This document shows positions 25,314 to 33,330 of a stretch of DNA of 64,000 bases, in pieces; the first letter of the stretch is position 1, and the number at the start of each line of letters is the position of its first letter. The notes under the pieces are model-generated. The model worked only from the letters and a program-made list of their open reading frames with translations, did no database searches and had not been told where the DNA came from. The stretch is from contig JACYLN010000025.1 in the NCBI GenBank assembly GCA_015272515.1, positions 47,224 to 111,223 of the forward strand, given 5' to 3'. Origin of the DNA: Leptolyngbyaceae cyanobacterium C42_A2020_001 (GTDB taxonomy: Bacteria > Cyanobacteriota > Cyanobacteriia > Leptolyngbyales > Leptolyngbyaceae). The translations under genes were made by a program, and so were the position numbers.

Positions 25314-26153
25314 TTATGGTCTGTACAACCAAAGAGGCAAACCGTTTGTGGAAAGCTCAAATTCAAGCAGTTCTGCTCCAGCAACAAGTCCCGGCAGCGA
25401 TCGCAGTTGGCTCAGCCTGCTGGCATCTCTCGACAAAACGCGGTTGAGGAGAGGCTTTTTCTCTTCTAAGGTAAAGCAGCGAGTCTTGTCAGGGTCGAGT
25501 CCAGCTAGCTCGGCTGCCCAACGACGAGCATCTTCTTCTGTCCCCAGGCGATCAACGATTCCCAACTCAACTGCCTGCTGCCCGGTGAAAATCCGCCCAT
25601 CGGCAAAGGTCTTTACAGTATCAACTGCAAGTTGGCGAGCTTCGGCAACCGTTTGCACAAATTGTTGATAGCTCACATCAATCAGTTCTTGCAAAATGTG
25701 GCGTTCCTGGTCGGTCATTTCGCGATCAAATGCCAGTATGTCTTTATAAGGACCAGACTTGATCACCTTAAAAGACACGCCAACCCTTTCCAGCAAGCGT
25801 TCTAGATTATTCCCCCGCAAAATCACACCAATGCTGCCAGTAATTGTGCCAGGGTTTGCCATGATGTGTTGGGCACCCATACCGATGTAAACGCCCCCGG
25901 AGGCGGAAATATTACCGAAACTGGCGACAATTTTGATCTTTTCCTGAAGCTTCTTTAGCGCTGTATAAATCTCCTGGGAATCACCGACGGTGCCACCGGG
26001 GCTGTCGATCCGTAGTAGTAAAGCTGGGAACTTACGTTCTTCAACCGTTTTTAGCGCTTCTAGTACCCGCTTTCGGGTTCCACCTGCGATCGCGCCATTA
26101 ATTTCAATCCGAGCAATTTGCTTCCGAAACCGGGGCTTGATGAACCAAACCAT
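25314..26153 (-). CDS. sppA: Signal peptide peptidase SppA, short form
   Basis: The protein has 279 residues, the short SppA form. It shows 'LLLRIDSPGGTVGDSQEIY', then 'GNISASGGVYIGMGA' with the catalytic Ser at about residue 85, and 'IKSGPYKDILAF' with the catalytic Lys at about residue 137 (Ser-Lys dyad). These enzymes digest cleaved signal peptides in the membrane; in cyanobacteria SppA homologues have been linked to light acclimation. No strong N-terminal membrane anchor is visible apart from a short basic-hydrophobic start ('MVWFIKPRFRKQIARIEI'). Confidence 0.9.
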   Translation of the reverse strand: MVWFIKPRFRKQIARIEINGAIAGGTRKRVLEALKTVEERKFPALLLRIDSPGGTVGDSQEIYTALKKLQEKIKIVASFGNISASGGVYIGMGAQHIMANPGTITGSIGVILRGNNLERLLERVGVSFKVIKSGPYKDILAFDREMTDQERHILQELIDVSYQQFVQTVAEARQLAVDTVKTFADGRIFTGQQAVELGIVDRLGTEEDARRWAAELAGLDPDKTRCFTLEEKKPLLNRVLSRDASRLSQLRSLPGLVAGAELLEFELSTNGLPLWLYRP

Positions 26154-26378
26154 GATGCGTCAATTCAATATGAGAACGTGGCAACCCGCCACTCACCCTC
26201 ATACCCAGATAAGCGAAAATCTGGAAGGGTTGAATGACATGGGGCATACGCTCTAGTGTGCCTTAAAGATTGCTATCTTGCAGAGCTTCTGTAAGAGAAA
26301 CTGCTTAACATAACTACAAGATTAGCTACACTAATACAAGCTCTGCTGTACCATCTAGCTCTTCCATCCTCACCCCCC

Positions 26379-27437
26379 ATGAACCCTACCTCTGCCCCGT
26401 CAAAGCTGCCGTTTTACTCACTATTGTTGATTGCGCCCTTCTTTTTTTGGGGTACGGCAATGGTGGCTATGAAGGGAGTTATTCCCAACACCACCCCTTT
26501 GTTTATGGCAGGTGTGCGGTTGGTTCCCGCTGGTCTATTGGTGCTGGCAACAGCGATGATTGCAGGCAAACCCCAACCCAAAGGTTGGGCAGCATGGCTA
26601 TGGATTGCTTTGTTTGCGCTGGTCGATGGAGCGTTGTTTCAGGGTTTTTTGGCGGAAGGACTAGTCCGCACGGGAGCAGGTCTTGGCTCGGTGATGATTG
26701 ACTCGCAACCGATCGCCGTGGCATTGATGGCGTGGCTGCTGTTTGGGGAACATATTGGGCTGTGGGGTTGGCTAGGATTAGGCGTTGGGATTGCAGGTAT
26801 CAGTCTACTGGGGCTTCCCGATGCCTGGCTCATTAGCCTGTTTCAAGGAAAAGTTCCACTGGATGGAGCGCAGCTTGGAACCAATCTACTAATTGACCTG
26901 TTCCAAAACGGACAGTGGTTGATGCTGTTAGCCTCCCTGTCAATGGCAGTGGGAACAGTGAGCATGCGCTACGTTAGCCGTCATGCAGATCCGGTGGCGG
27001 CAACGGGTTGGCACATGATTTTGGGTGGCTTGCCCCTGTTTGCGCTCTCAGCGTTCACCGAGACGAACCAGGTTACTAACCTGGACTGGTCGAACTGGGT
27101 GGCAATGGGATATTCAACCATTTTTGGCAGCGCGATCGCCTATGGATTGTTTTTCTACTTCGCGGCTAGCGGTAGTCTCACAAGCCTGAGTTCGCTCACC
27201 TTTCTCACTCCAGTATTTGCTTTGCTATTCGGTAGCTTGTTTTTGGGTGAAATGCTGAGTCCGATCCAGTGGGGTGGCGTAGGATTAACATTGATAAGCA
27301 TTTACCTGATCAACCAGCGAGATGTTCTCGCTCAAAAGTTTCAGCAGATCCAATCATTCTCTGCAACTCAACCCGTTCAGTTGGCTCAATCCGATGAACC
27401 ACCACAAGAGCTAGCAAAGTTGACTAGCCAGGACTAG
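26379..27437 (+). CDS. EamA-family (DMT superfamily) transporter
   Basis: The protein has 352 residues with ten hydrophobic segments arranged as two EamA repeats of five helices. The first repeat begins 'LLLIAPFFFWGTAMVAMKGV', the second after about residue 180 at 'WLMLLASLSMAVGTVSMRYV', and both end in the typical 'G..L.LGE' helix ('LFGSLFLGEMLSPIQWGGV'). Such proteins export metabolites such as amino acids or nucleobases; the substrate is not predictable. The last 35 residues are a hydrophilic cytoplasmic tail rich in Gln. It is monocistronic. Confidence 0.9.
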   Translation: MNPTSAPSKLPFYSLLLIAPFFFWGTAMVAMKGVIPNTTPLFMAGVRLVPAGLLVLATAMIAGKPQPKGWAAWLWIALFALVDGALFQGFLAEGLVRTGAGLGSVMIDSQPIAVALMAWLLFGEHIGLWGWLGLGVGIAGISLLGLPDAWLISLFQGKVPLDGAQLGTNLLIDLFQNGQWLMLLASLSMAVGTVSMRYVSRHADPVAATGWHMILGGLPLFALSAFTETNQVTNLDWSNWVAMGYSTIFGSAIAYGLFFYFAASGSLTSLSSLTFLTPVFALLFGSLFLGEMLSPIQWGGVGLTLISIYLINQRDVLAQKFQQIQSFSATQPVQLAQSDEPPQELAKLTSQD

Positions 27438-27522
27438 TTATTTGTTAAGCAAGTTGGAGGGTGGGGTTAATTGGTGACTGGTGGGTAATAAGGAAGTGAG
27501 AATTGGAGATTGAAGACTATTA

Positions 27523-27621
27523 TAGCCGTAGCCATCTGTAACGTGGCTATGGCGAGTCAGAACGCCTACCCAGCATTGGCTTTGCCACTTTTTCCTGTCC
27601 TAAGCGTTCTGACCAAAGCTA
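27523..27621. mobile_element. 99-bp MITE, copy 2 (TA target duplication)
   Basis: Identical over all 99 bases to 15791-15889 and again flanked by TA. It sits in the spacer between the transporter and the glycosyltransferase genes, where it breaks nothing. The lack of any difference between the copies implies recent movement or gene conversion. Confidence 0.88.
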
Positions 27622-27702
27622 TATTTTTGCGGCGGCTCAAATCGGTAATCTCAAATCGGTAATCTCAACCTCTCCTGACTTCCTCATCTTCCTTCCCTCC
27701 TC

Positions 27703-28791
27703 ATGGCTCATTTATCGCGATCGCTCAAGTTGCTGTTTCTCTCCACCTCTGTTGGTCCGCTAGGTTCCGGCTTGGGAGGAGGTGTTGAGCTAACGCTGAA
27801 AAACATTGTGCGATCGCTGACCCATCGAAATCACGAAATTACGGTGGTTGCACCCGGTGGGTCTGTGCTCGAAGGCTTCTCGCTGGTCGAAATTGCTGGT
27901 AATTTGCAAACCACGGCGCAAAGTGAAGGGCGGGATGCCTGGATAGGGATGCCCGGCAACTCAGTGCTAGCGAATATGTGGGACTATACCCGCCAGGTGC
28001 AAACGCAGTACGATCTGATTCTCAACTTTGCTTATGACTGGCTACCGTTTTATCTCACGCCGTTCTTTTTCTGCCCTGTGGCGCATCTGGTCAGTATGGG
28101 TTCGCTCACAGCAGCAATGGATCGAGCGATCGCTCAAGTGATCAACCAGTTTCCGGGTACGGTTGCCGTACATAGCCGTGCTCAGGCGCAAACCTTTCCC
28201 TTTGGCAATCAATGTGAGGTGATGGGCAACGGTTTTGATCTGTCTCAGTACACGTTTTGTCCCAAACCAGACAATCTGTTGGGCTGGGTAGGTCGCCTGG
28301 CACCCGAAAAAGGATTGGAGGATGCAGTTGCGGTGGCTAAAGAAACAGGTATTCCATTGAAGATTTGGGGGATTATGCAGGATGTTGCTTACTGGCACGA
28401 CATTTGTGATCAATATCCCAATGCACCGATTAGCTACGAAGGCTTTTTGCCAACGGCTGAATTGCAGCAAGCCTTAGGGAAATGCCGCGCTCTGCTGATG
28501 ACACCACGCTGGGTGGAAGCGTTTGGCAATGTGGCGATCGAGGCGATGGCGTGTGGTGTGCCCGTAATTGCCTACGATCGCGGCGGTCCTTCCGAAATTG
28601 TGCAATCCGGTAAAACTGGCTGGCTGGTAGAACCCGACAGCATCACTAGTTTGATCGAAGCCATTGCCCTGCTTGACCCACTCGATCGCGCTCAGTGTCG
28701 CGAATACGTTGAAGCAGAATATTCCCTCACCGCCATGGGCGATCGCCTCGAAGCCTGGTTCACCAACATCCTGACTTCCCGAAAACCATGA
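27703..28791 (+). CDS. Glycosyltransferase family 4
   Basis: The protein has 362 residues with a GT-B fold. The N-terminal half starts 'LKLLFLSTSVGPLGSGLGG' with the glycine loop and 'GGVELTLKNIVRSLTHRNH'. The C-terminal half has 'LGWVGRLAPEKGLEDA' and the nucleotide-sugar-binding 'EAFGNVAIEAMACGVPVIAY' followed by 'RGGPSEIV', including the conserved E-x7-E motif. It transfers a sugar from an activated donor to an unknown acceptor (lipid, polysaccharide or small molecule). The next gene overlaps its stop by 4 bases (ATGA), which shows translational coupling. Confidence 0.92.
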   Translation: MAHLSRSLKLLFLSTSVGPLGSGLGGGVELTLKNIVRSLTHRNHEITVVAPGGSVLEGFSLVEIAGNLQTTAQSEGRDAWIGMPGNSVLANMWDYTRQVQTQYDLILNFAYDWLPFYLTPFFFCPVAHLVSMGSLTAAMDRAIAQVINQFPGTVAVHSRAQAQTFPFGNQCEVMGNGFDLSQYTFCPKPDNLLGWVGRLAPEKGLEDAVAVAKETGIPLKIWGIMQDVAYWHDICDQYPNAPISYEGFLPTAELQQALGKCRALLMTPRWVEAFGNVAIEAMACGVPVIAYDRGGPSEIVQSGKTGWLVEPDSITSLIEAIALLDPLDRAQCREYVEAEYSLTAMGDRLEAWFTNILTSRKP

Positions 28792-29093
28792 CAATCCAGC
28801 GTGAAAAAATCGCTCGATACCAGCAGCGTACTCGCTGGGCATGGGTAGGATTGGCACTTCAACCGCTTGCGTTGCTAATCATGGGGTCTTTTACTGAGTT
28901 GGATGCCATGAGCACGCGTGGCATGATAGGAGCATTCCTGATTCTGTTGAGCATTGCCCTCATGAATGTGGGCATCTGGAACTATGCCAAATTGAAAGGG
29001 TACGGTAATGGCGTGGCGGCTCTCAGCCTGTTAAACATTTATGGCCTGCTGATTTTACTGTGTCTACCGAACAGAAATCGCCGTCGTTCCTGA
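28788..29093 (+). CDS. Small three-helix membrane protein coupled to the glycosyltransferase
   Basis: The protein has 101 residues and starts with ATG 28788 inside the stop of the glycosyltransferase gene (ATGA overlap). It has a basic N-terminus ('[17 protein letters not shown]') and three hydrophobic segments (about 18-34, 44-63, 72-92) and ends in a basic 'NRNRRRS'. No family is recognised. The overlap suggests a job linked to the glycosyltransferase, for example membrane anchoring or acceptor handling (inference). leuC begins 77 bases downstream. Confidence 0.7.
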   Translation: MTIQREKIARYQQRTRWAWVGLALQPLALLIMGSFTELDAMSTRGMIGAFLILLSIALMNVGIWNYAKLKGYGNGVAALSLLNIYGLLILLCLPNRNRRRS

Positions 29094-29170
29094 TCAACTC
29101 TGGATCACTCAATCTGCTTGATAGAATAAATATTCGCCAATTTCACATCACTTCACCAAAGCCAAAATCT

Positions 29171-30574
29171 ATGAGCCAGGGGACGCTGTTCGACAAAGTT
29201 TGGGACGCACACACCGTTGGAGTCTTGCCTTCGGGACAAACTCAGCTATTTATTGGGCTGCACCTGATTCACGAAGTTACGAGTCCCCAAGCTTTTGCTA
29301 TGCTGCGCGATCGCGGTCTGAAGGTGCTGTTCCCCGATCGCACCATTGCCACGGTGGATCACATCATTCCCACCGACACGCGTGCCCGTCCTCTAGTAGA
29401 TTCCCTGGCAGAAGAGATGATGCAGGCTCTAGAAAAGAACTGCCAGGAGAACGGCATCACCTTTTATAACGTTGGTTCTGGCAATCAGGGGATTGTGCAT
29501 GTGATTGCACCTGAATTGGGCTTAACCCAACCAGGCATGACGATCGCCTGCGGAGATAGCCACACTTCAACCCACGGTGCCTTTGGCGCGATCGCCTTTG
29601 GCATTGGTACCAGCCAAGTGCGGGATGTGCTGGCTTCGCAAACATTAGCGCTTGCCAAGCTTAAGGTGCGGCGAGTAGAGGTCAATGGTACCCTGCGCCC
29701 TGGTGTCTATGCTAAAGACGTGATTTTGCACATCATCCGCAAATTGGGTGTGAAGGGTGGAGTGGGTTATGCCTACGAATTTACAGGCACTACGTTTGAG
29801 CAAATGAGCATGGAAGAACGCATGACCGTTTGCAATATGTCGATTGAAGGGGGTGCTCGTTGCGGTTACGTGAACCCGGATCAAGTAACGTTTGACTATT
29901 TGAAAGGGCGCGACTTTGCCCCCAAAGCAGCCGATTGGGATAAAGCCGTTACCTGGTGGACGAGTATTGCCAGCGATCGCGATGCCCAGTACGACGATGT
30001 GGTGGTGTTCAATGCAGAAGAGATTGCACCAACCGTAACCTGGGGCATCACACCCGGTCAGGGGATTAGCGTGGATGAAAAAGTGCCCACTCCTGACCAG
30101 ATGCCAGAAGACGAACGGGCGATCGCCGAAGAAGCCTACCAATATATGGACTTGTTACCAGGTACGCCGATTGTTGGCACCAAAGTAGACGTTTGCTTCA
30201 TTGGTAGCTGCACCAATGGGCGCATCTCTGACCTGCGAGAAGCAGCAAAGGTTGCCAATGGTCGCCATGTGGTGGAAGGCGTGAAAGCCTTTGTAGTTCC
30301 TGGTTCAGAGCGTGTCAAGCAGCAGGCAGAAGCGGAAGGACTGCACGAAATTTTTCAACAAGCCGGATTTGAGTGGCGAGAAGCGGGCTGTTCCATGTGT
30401 CTTGCCATGAACCCAGACAAACTTCAGGGGCGGCAACTCAGCGCTTCCTCGTCAAACCGCAACTTTAAAGGACGACAAGGCTCTGCTTCTGGGCGCACGT
30501 TGCTGATGAGTCCCGCGATGGTCGTTGCTGCTGCCGTCACTGGTCAGGTGACTGACGTGCGTCAGCTGATTTAG
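29171..30574 (+). CDS. leuC: 3-isopropylmalate dehydratase large subunit
   Basis: ATG 29171 gives 467 residues, the normal length; the track's 29060 adds 37 residues from the spacer. The aconitase fold is clear: 'TVDHIIPTD', '[20 protein letters not shown]', and the 4Fe-4S ligands in '[10 protein letters not shown]' and '[12 protein letters not shown]'. With LeuD it converts 2- to 3-isopropylmalate in leucine synthesis. leuD is not adjacent here; the next gene is an unrelated convergent one, so the small subunit must be elsewhere. Confidence 0.97.
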   Translation: MSQGTLFDKVWDAHTVGVLPSGQTQLFIGLHLIHEVTSPQAFAMLRDRGLKVLFPDRTIATVDHIIPTDTRARPLVDSLAEEMMQALEKNCQENGITFYNVGSGNQGIVHVIAPELGLTQPGMTIACGDSHTSTHGAFGAIAFGIGTSQVRDVLASQTLALAKLKVRRVEVNGTLRPGVYAKDVILHIIRKLGVKGGVGYAYEFTGTTFEQMSMEERMTVCNMSIEGGARCGYVNPDQVTFDYLKGRDFAPKAADWDKAVTWWTSIASDRDAQYDDVVVFNAEEIAPTVTWGITPGQGISVDEKVPTPDQMPEDERAIAEEAYQYMDLLPGTPIVGTKVDVCFIGSCTNGRISDLREAAKVANGRHVVEGVKAFVVPGSERVKQQAEAEGLHEIFQQAGFEWREAGCSMCLAMNPDKLQGRQLSASSSNRNFKGRQGSASGRTLLMSPAMVVAAAVTGQVTDVRQLI

Positions 30575-30620
30575 GTATGAAGGAGGCGCGATCGCTCACG
30601 CCTCTTGATTCTTCTCAGCC

Positions 30621-31028
30621 TTAACGAGCGCGGATTGGACCGTTATAATCTACCTTCGTTGCCCAACCATTCACCGCCACCGTGACCACACTTTCTATCG
30701 TGGGTTTCGCAGCAGGTGCACCGCCATAGAAGGTAAAGGTCACGGTTCCATTTCCATTTTCTACCAGGCGCGTTTGTTCAACGGGGCCATGCATCAAGGC
30801 TTCTGCCCGATAAACTCGTAAACCGCCGTTGCGTTCTTCTGCTGCCTGACGAGCATAGTTCTTGGCACGATTTAAGACTGCAACGGAATTTCGATAAATC
30901 ACCGTGCGAGTTTTGGAGCGAATTTCAGTCTGTCCAACGCTGGTTTGGCTAACACTCTGCGCGATCGCAGCAAGGGGAGTCACAGCGATCGCACTCAGCG
31001 CTAAACTCACTAAAACAGGTTTGTTCAT
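30621..31028 (-). CDS. Small exported conserved protein
   Basis: The protein has 135 residues and a signal peptide ('MNKPVLVSLALSAIAVTPLAAIAQS', likely cleavage after AIA). The mature region contains 'AVLNRAKNYARQAAEERNGG', 'LRVYRAEALMHGP' and 'GNGTVTFTFYGGAPA', ending in two beta strands ('TIESVVTVAVNGW'). It lacks Cys. Similar exported proteins occur in many cyanobacteria without known function. It converges on leuC. Confidence 0.7.
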   Translation of the reverse strand: MNKPVLVSLALSAIAVTPLAAIAQSVSQTSVGQTEIRSKTRTVIYRNSVAVLNRAKNYARQAAEERNGGLRVYRAEALMHGPVEQTRLVENGNGTVTFTFYGGAPAAKPTIESVVTVAVNGWATKVDYNGPIRAR

Positions 31029-31175
31029 AGGGCTACTTTCAATAGGGTGGTGTACGCTGCCCTCCAGTGTGCCCTACTCAAATCTTGAGATAACAGTAAC
31101 CGTACATTGATACAACAAAGGGGCGAGCAACCCCCGCCCCCATGCCAGATTGATTTAAATGTGATAACGGCTTGA

Positions 31176-31289
31176 TTACAGACCAAGCTCATTCCCACGG
31201 CGATATTGAAGATATGCAGCAACAAACAAACCCGCCAGGGTCACCGGAATCAGACCCAGAACAATGCCAAGAAGAATGGGTTCTATCAA
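31176..31289 (-). CDS. petG: Cytochrome b6f complex subunit PetG
   Basis: This gene of 37 residues is too short for the ORF track. It starts at TTG 31289 with 'GGAG' 7 bases upstream and reads '[20 protein letters not shown]' followed by '[16 protein letters not shown]'. That is the PetG pattern: a single membrane helix beginning with x-E-P and ending with 'YRRG..LGL'. PetG is a small structural subunit needed for assembly of the cytochrome b6f complex in the thylakoid membrane. It is divergent from cytM. Confidence 0.92.
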   Translation of the reverse strand: MIEPILLGIVLGLIPVTLAGLFVAAYLQYRRGNELGL

Positions 31290-31596
31290 GTTCAGTCTCC
31301 TTTTAATTACCAGATTAAGATACAAACCATCATGACTTTTCCTTAGTATACGGTGAAGCCACGCGACAAAAGCGTTTTGCTACCAAGCAAGATCTATGAG
31401 AAACGCTGCTCAACAAAGCGAAGTGGTGTTGACTTTCATATACTTTTCAGCGTTAACAGCCGAGTTAAACGCTCAAATAGTTACATAATTTCGCATTTTT
31501 GCAAAGTTATCTAAACAGGCTTTAAACTACAAACAGGTTTACATCAGAGCGTCATACATCCACTTTTTGCGCCTGTCTATCTATAACTAAGCAGTT
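31290..31596. other. Divergent spacer between petG and cytM
   Basis: About 300 AT-rich bases hold the two divergent promoters. I see no ORF or strong repeat. Two AT-rich stretches near 31465-31510 ('ttacataatttcgc', 'gcaaagttatctaaac') could be part of the cytM promoter, but no clear -35/-10 pair is decided. Confidence 0.4.
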
Positions 31597-31971
31597 TTGG
31601 AAAACCAAGTTCTTAACAAGGAGAATGCAGTTCAATGGATTGTCGTGGTTGTGGCGACAATCTTTGTTGTCTTGCTGCTGCTACTGTTCAGTATCGTTAC
31701 TTCTCAGCGAGTAGAACCGTATGCCCGTGATGTGCTCTCTTTAAGTGGCAATTCGCTTCAAGGGCAGGCGATCTTCCAAATGAATTGTGCTGGATGCCAC
31801 GGAGTTCAAGCAGATGGGCGAGTTGGTCCAAGTTTGCTAGCCGTGTCATCACGGAAATCTAAAGTCAGCATTATTCATCAGGTTACAAGTGGTCAAACGC
31901 CTCCCATGCCTCAATTTCAGCCTTCTCCTCAAGAAATGGCAGATCTTCTCAGTTATTTGGAAACTCTTTAA
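31597..31971 (+). CDS. cytM: Cytochrome cM
   Basis: The protein has 124 residues from TTG 31597, the first possible start after an in-frame stop. An uncleaved N-terminal membrane helix (about 13-33) is followed by a mono-heme cytochrome c domain with the heme-binding 'FQMNCAGCHG' (CxxCH) and the axial Met in 'QTPPMPQF', ending in the usual C-terminal helix 'PQEMADLLSYLETL'. Size and plan match cyanobacterial CytM, which limits photosynthetic or respiratory electron flow under some trophic conditions. It lies divergent from petG. Confidence 0.85.
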   Translation: MENQVLNKENAVQWIVVVVATIFVVLLLLLFSIVTSQRVEPYARDVLSLSGNSLQGQAIFQMNCAGCHGVQADGRVGPSLLAVSSRKSKVSIIHQVTSGQTPPMPQFQPSPQEMADLLSYLETL

Positions 31972-32030
31972 ACAGTTCGTTGCATAGCAGCAGGATAGAC
32001 TGAGCTAGCTCGTATCATTGGGTTTTAGGT

Positions 32031-33212
32031 ATGCCTACTGTTGATTGGCTTGTGGTGGGTGGAGGAATTACGGGGTCTGCACTGGCTTACGAGTTGGCAA
32101 AGCAGGGCGCATCTGTGTTGGTATTAGAGCGTCATGCAGACCTGTGTGGCGGCACTCGCTTCGGTTATGGCGGAGTCGCATATTGGTCGGGAACAACTAA
32201 TCTGACCCGTCAACTTTGTGCTGAGGGAATTGCGCGGTTGAGAGAACTCTCCGAGGAATTGGATGCTGATATCGAATTTCGAGAACTGGATCTGGTTCTG
32301 ACGATTTCTGCTGGGTCGAATCCCGTTGAGGTTGCCCAATCTTACGCTCACTTCGCTATTCCACCTAAACTTGTGGATGAGAAAACAGCCTGCGAACTAG
32401 AACCCTTACTCAATCCGGTTGAGATTGCCGGGGCATTAACTGTTAAGCATGGGCACATTCATTTGGGCAAAGCCGCAAAGGCATACCGCGATGCTTGCAC
32501 GCGATTAGGGGGAACGGTGCAAGTAGGGGAAGTAACTGACCTGTTGCGCGATCGCCACCAGACTGAGCGCATCGTTGGAGTTGCTTGTGGAGATGAACCG
32601 TTTTACGCCAGCAATGTTGTGATTTGTGCAGGGGCGCTGAGTCGGGCATTGCTCAAGGCTGCAGGGATTTCAGTGCCGCTTTACTTCACTCACGCCGAAT
32701 TAATTGAAACGCCGCCCATTGAGACTAAACTACGATCGCTGGTGATGCCCGCTCAAACAAAGCGCTTTGAACTGGAAGCAGAAGCCAGCAAAGCTGAGAT
32801 AAATCACCTATGGGACGAACCAGGACACGAACCAACGCCACCCATCCTGGATGCAGGTGCAATTCAATTTCTAGACGGGCATCTGAGAATTGGGCAAATG
32901 AGCCGCACTCTTACAGACCCAACTGCTCCAATTGACGCACGTTCAAGTGAGCAATCTATGCGAGAACAGGTTGGCAAAGTCTTACCTGCCCTCAAGCACG
33001 TGCCGGGCACATGGCATCGATGTCTCGTATCCTTCAGCCGCGATCGCCTGCCTCTCATTGGTGCAATCCCTAACCTGCAAGGAATTCACTTATTTTCGGG
33101 ATTTAGCAATCCCCTTGCCATTACCCCATCTCTCGCCCAACGCTTTGCCAACGCCGCTTTCTCTCAACCAGACGAACTGCTTCAGCAAGTCTCTTTAGGG
33201 CGCTTCAGCTAA
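32031..33212 (+). CDS. FAD-dependent oxidoreductase, DAO family
   Basis: The protein has 393 residues. The N-terminal dinucleotide-binding motif is 'WLVVGGGITGSALAYELAKQ' with the acidic ribose-binding residue in 'VLVLERHA'. The middle has 'NVVICAGALSRALLKAAGI' and the C-terminal FAD contact is in 'DRLPLIGAIPNLQGIHLFSG'. This is the D-amino acid oxidase / glycine oxidase fold. Substrates are probably amines or amino acids, but cannot be specified. It follows cytM by 59 bases on the same strand. Confidence 0.88.
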   Translation: MPTVDWLVVGGGITGSALAYELAKQGASVLVLERHADLCGGTRFGYGGVAYWSGTTNLTRQLCAEGIARLRELSEELDADIEFRELDLVLTISAGSNPVEVAQSYAHFAIPPKLVDEKTACELEPLLNPVEIAGALTVKHGHIHLGKAAKAYRDACTRLGGTVQVGEVTDLLRDRHQTERIVGVACGDEPFYASNVVICAGALSRALLKAAGISVPLYFTHAELIETPPIETKLRSLVMPAQTKRFELEAEASKAEINHLWDEPGHEPTPPILDAGAIQFLDGHLRIGQMSRTLTDPTAPIDARSSEQSMREQVGKVLPALKHVPGTWHRCLVSFSRDRLPLIGAIPNLQGIHLFSGFSNPLAITPSLAQRFANAAFSQPDELLQQVSLGRFS

Positions 33213-33240
33213 CGTTCAACAGTTGCTACTCCCGCTTATA

Positions 33241-33270
33241 CAAAAACTCCCCAGACGATACCTGGGGAGT
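33241..33270 (-). terminator. Terminator of the SLH porin gene
   Basis: On the minus strand, ACTCCCCAG / CTGGGGAGT forms a perfect 9-base stem with a 7-base loop, followed by TTTTTG. It lies about 60 bases past the porin stop codon. Confidence 0.85.
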
Positions 33271-33330
33271 ACAACAAGAGAGCGATGTGAGGAGAGGTTA
33301 ATCCATCAACGCCGAGCCAACGGAACCATC

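Noticed and set aside
29171-30574. Possible leuCD operon
   Set aside because: No LeuD-like sequence follows leuC; the next gene is an unrelated convergent exported protein.
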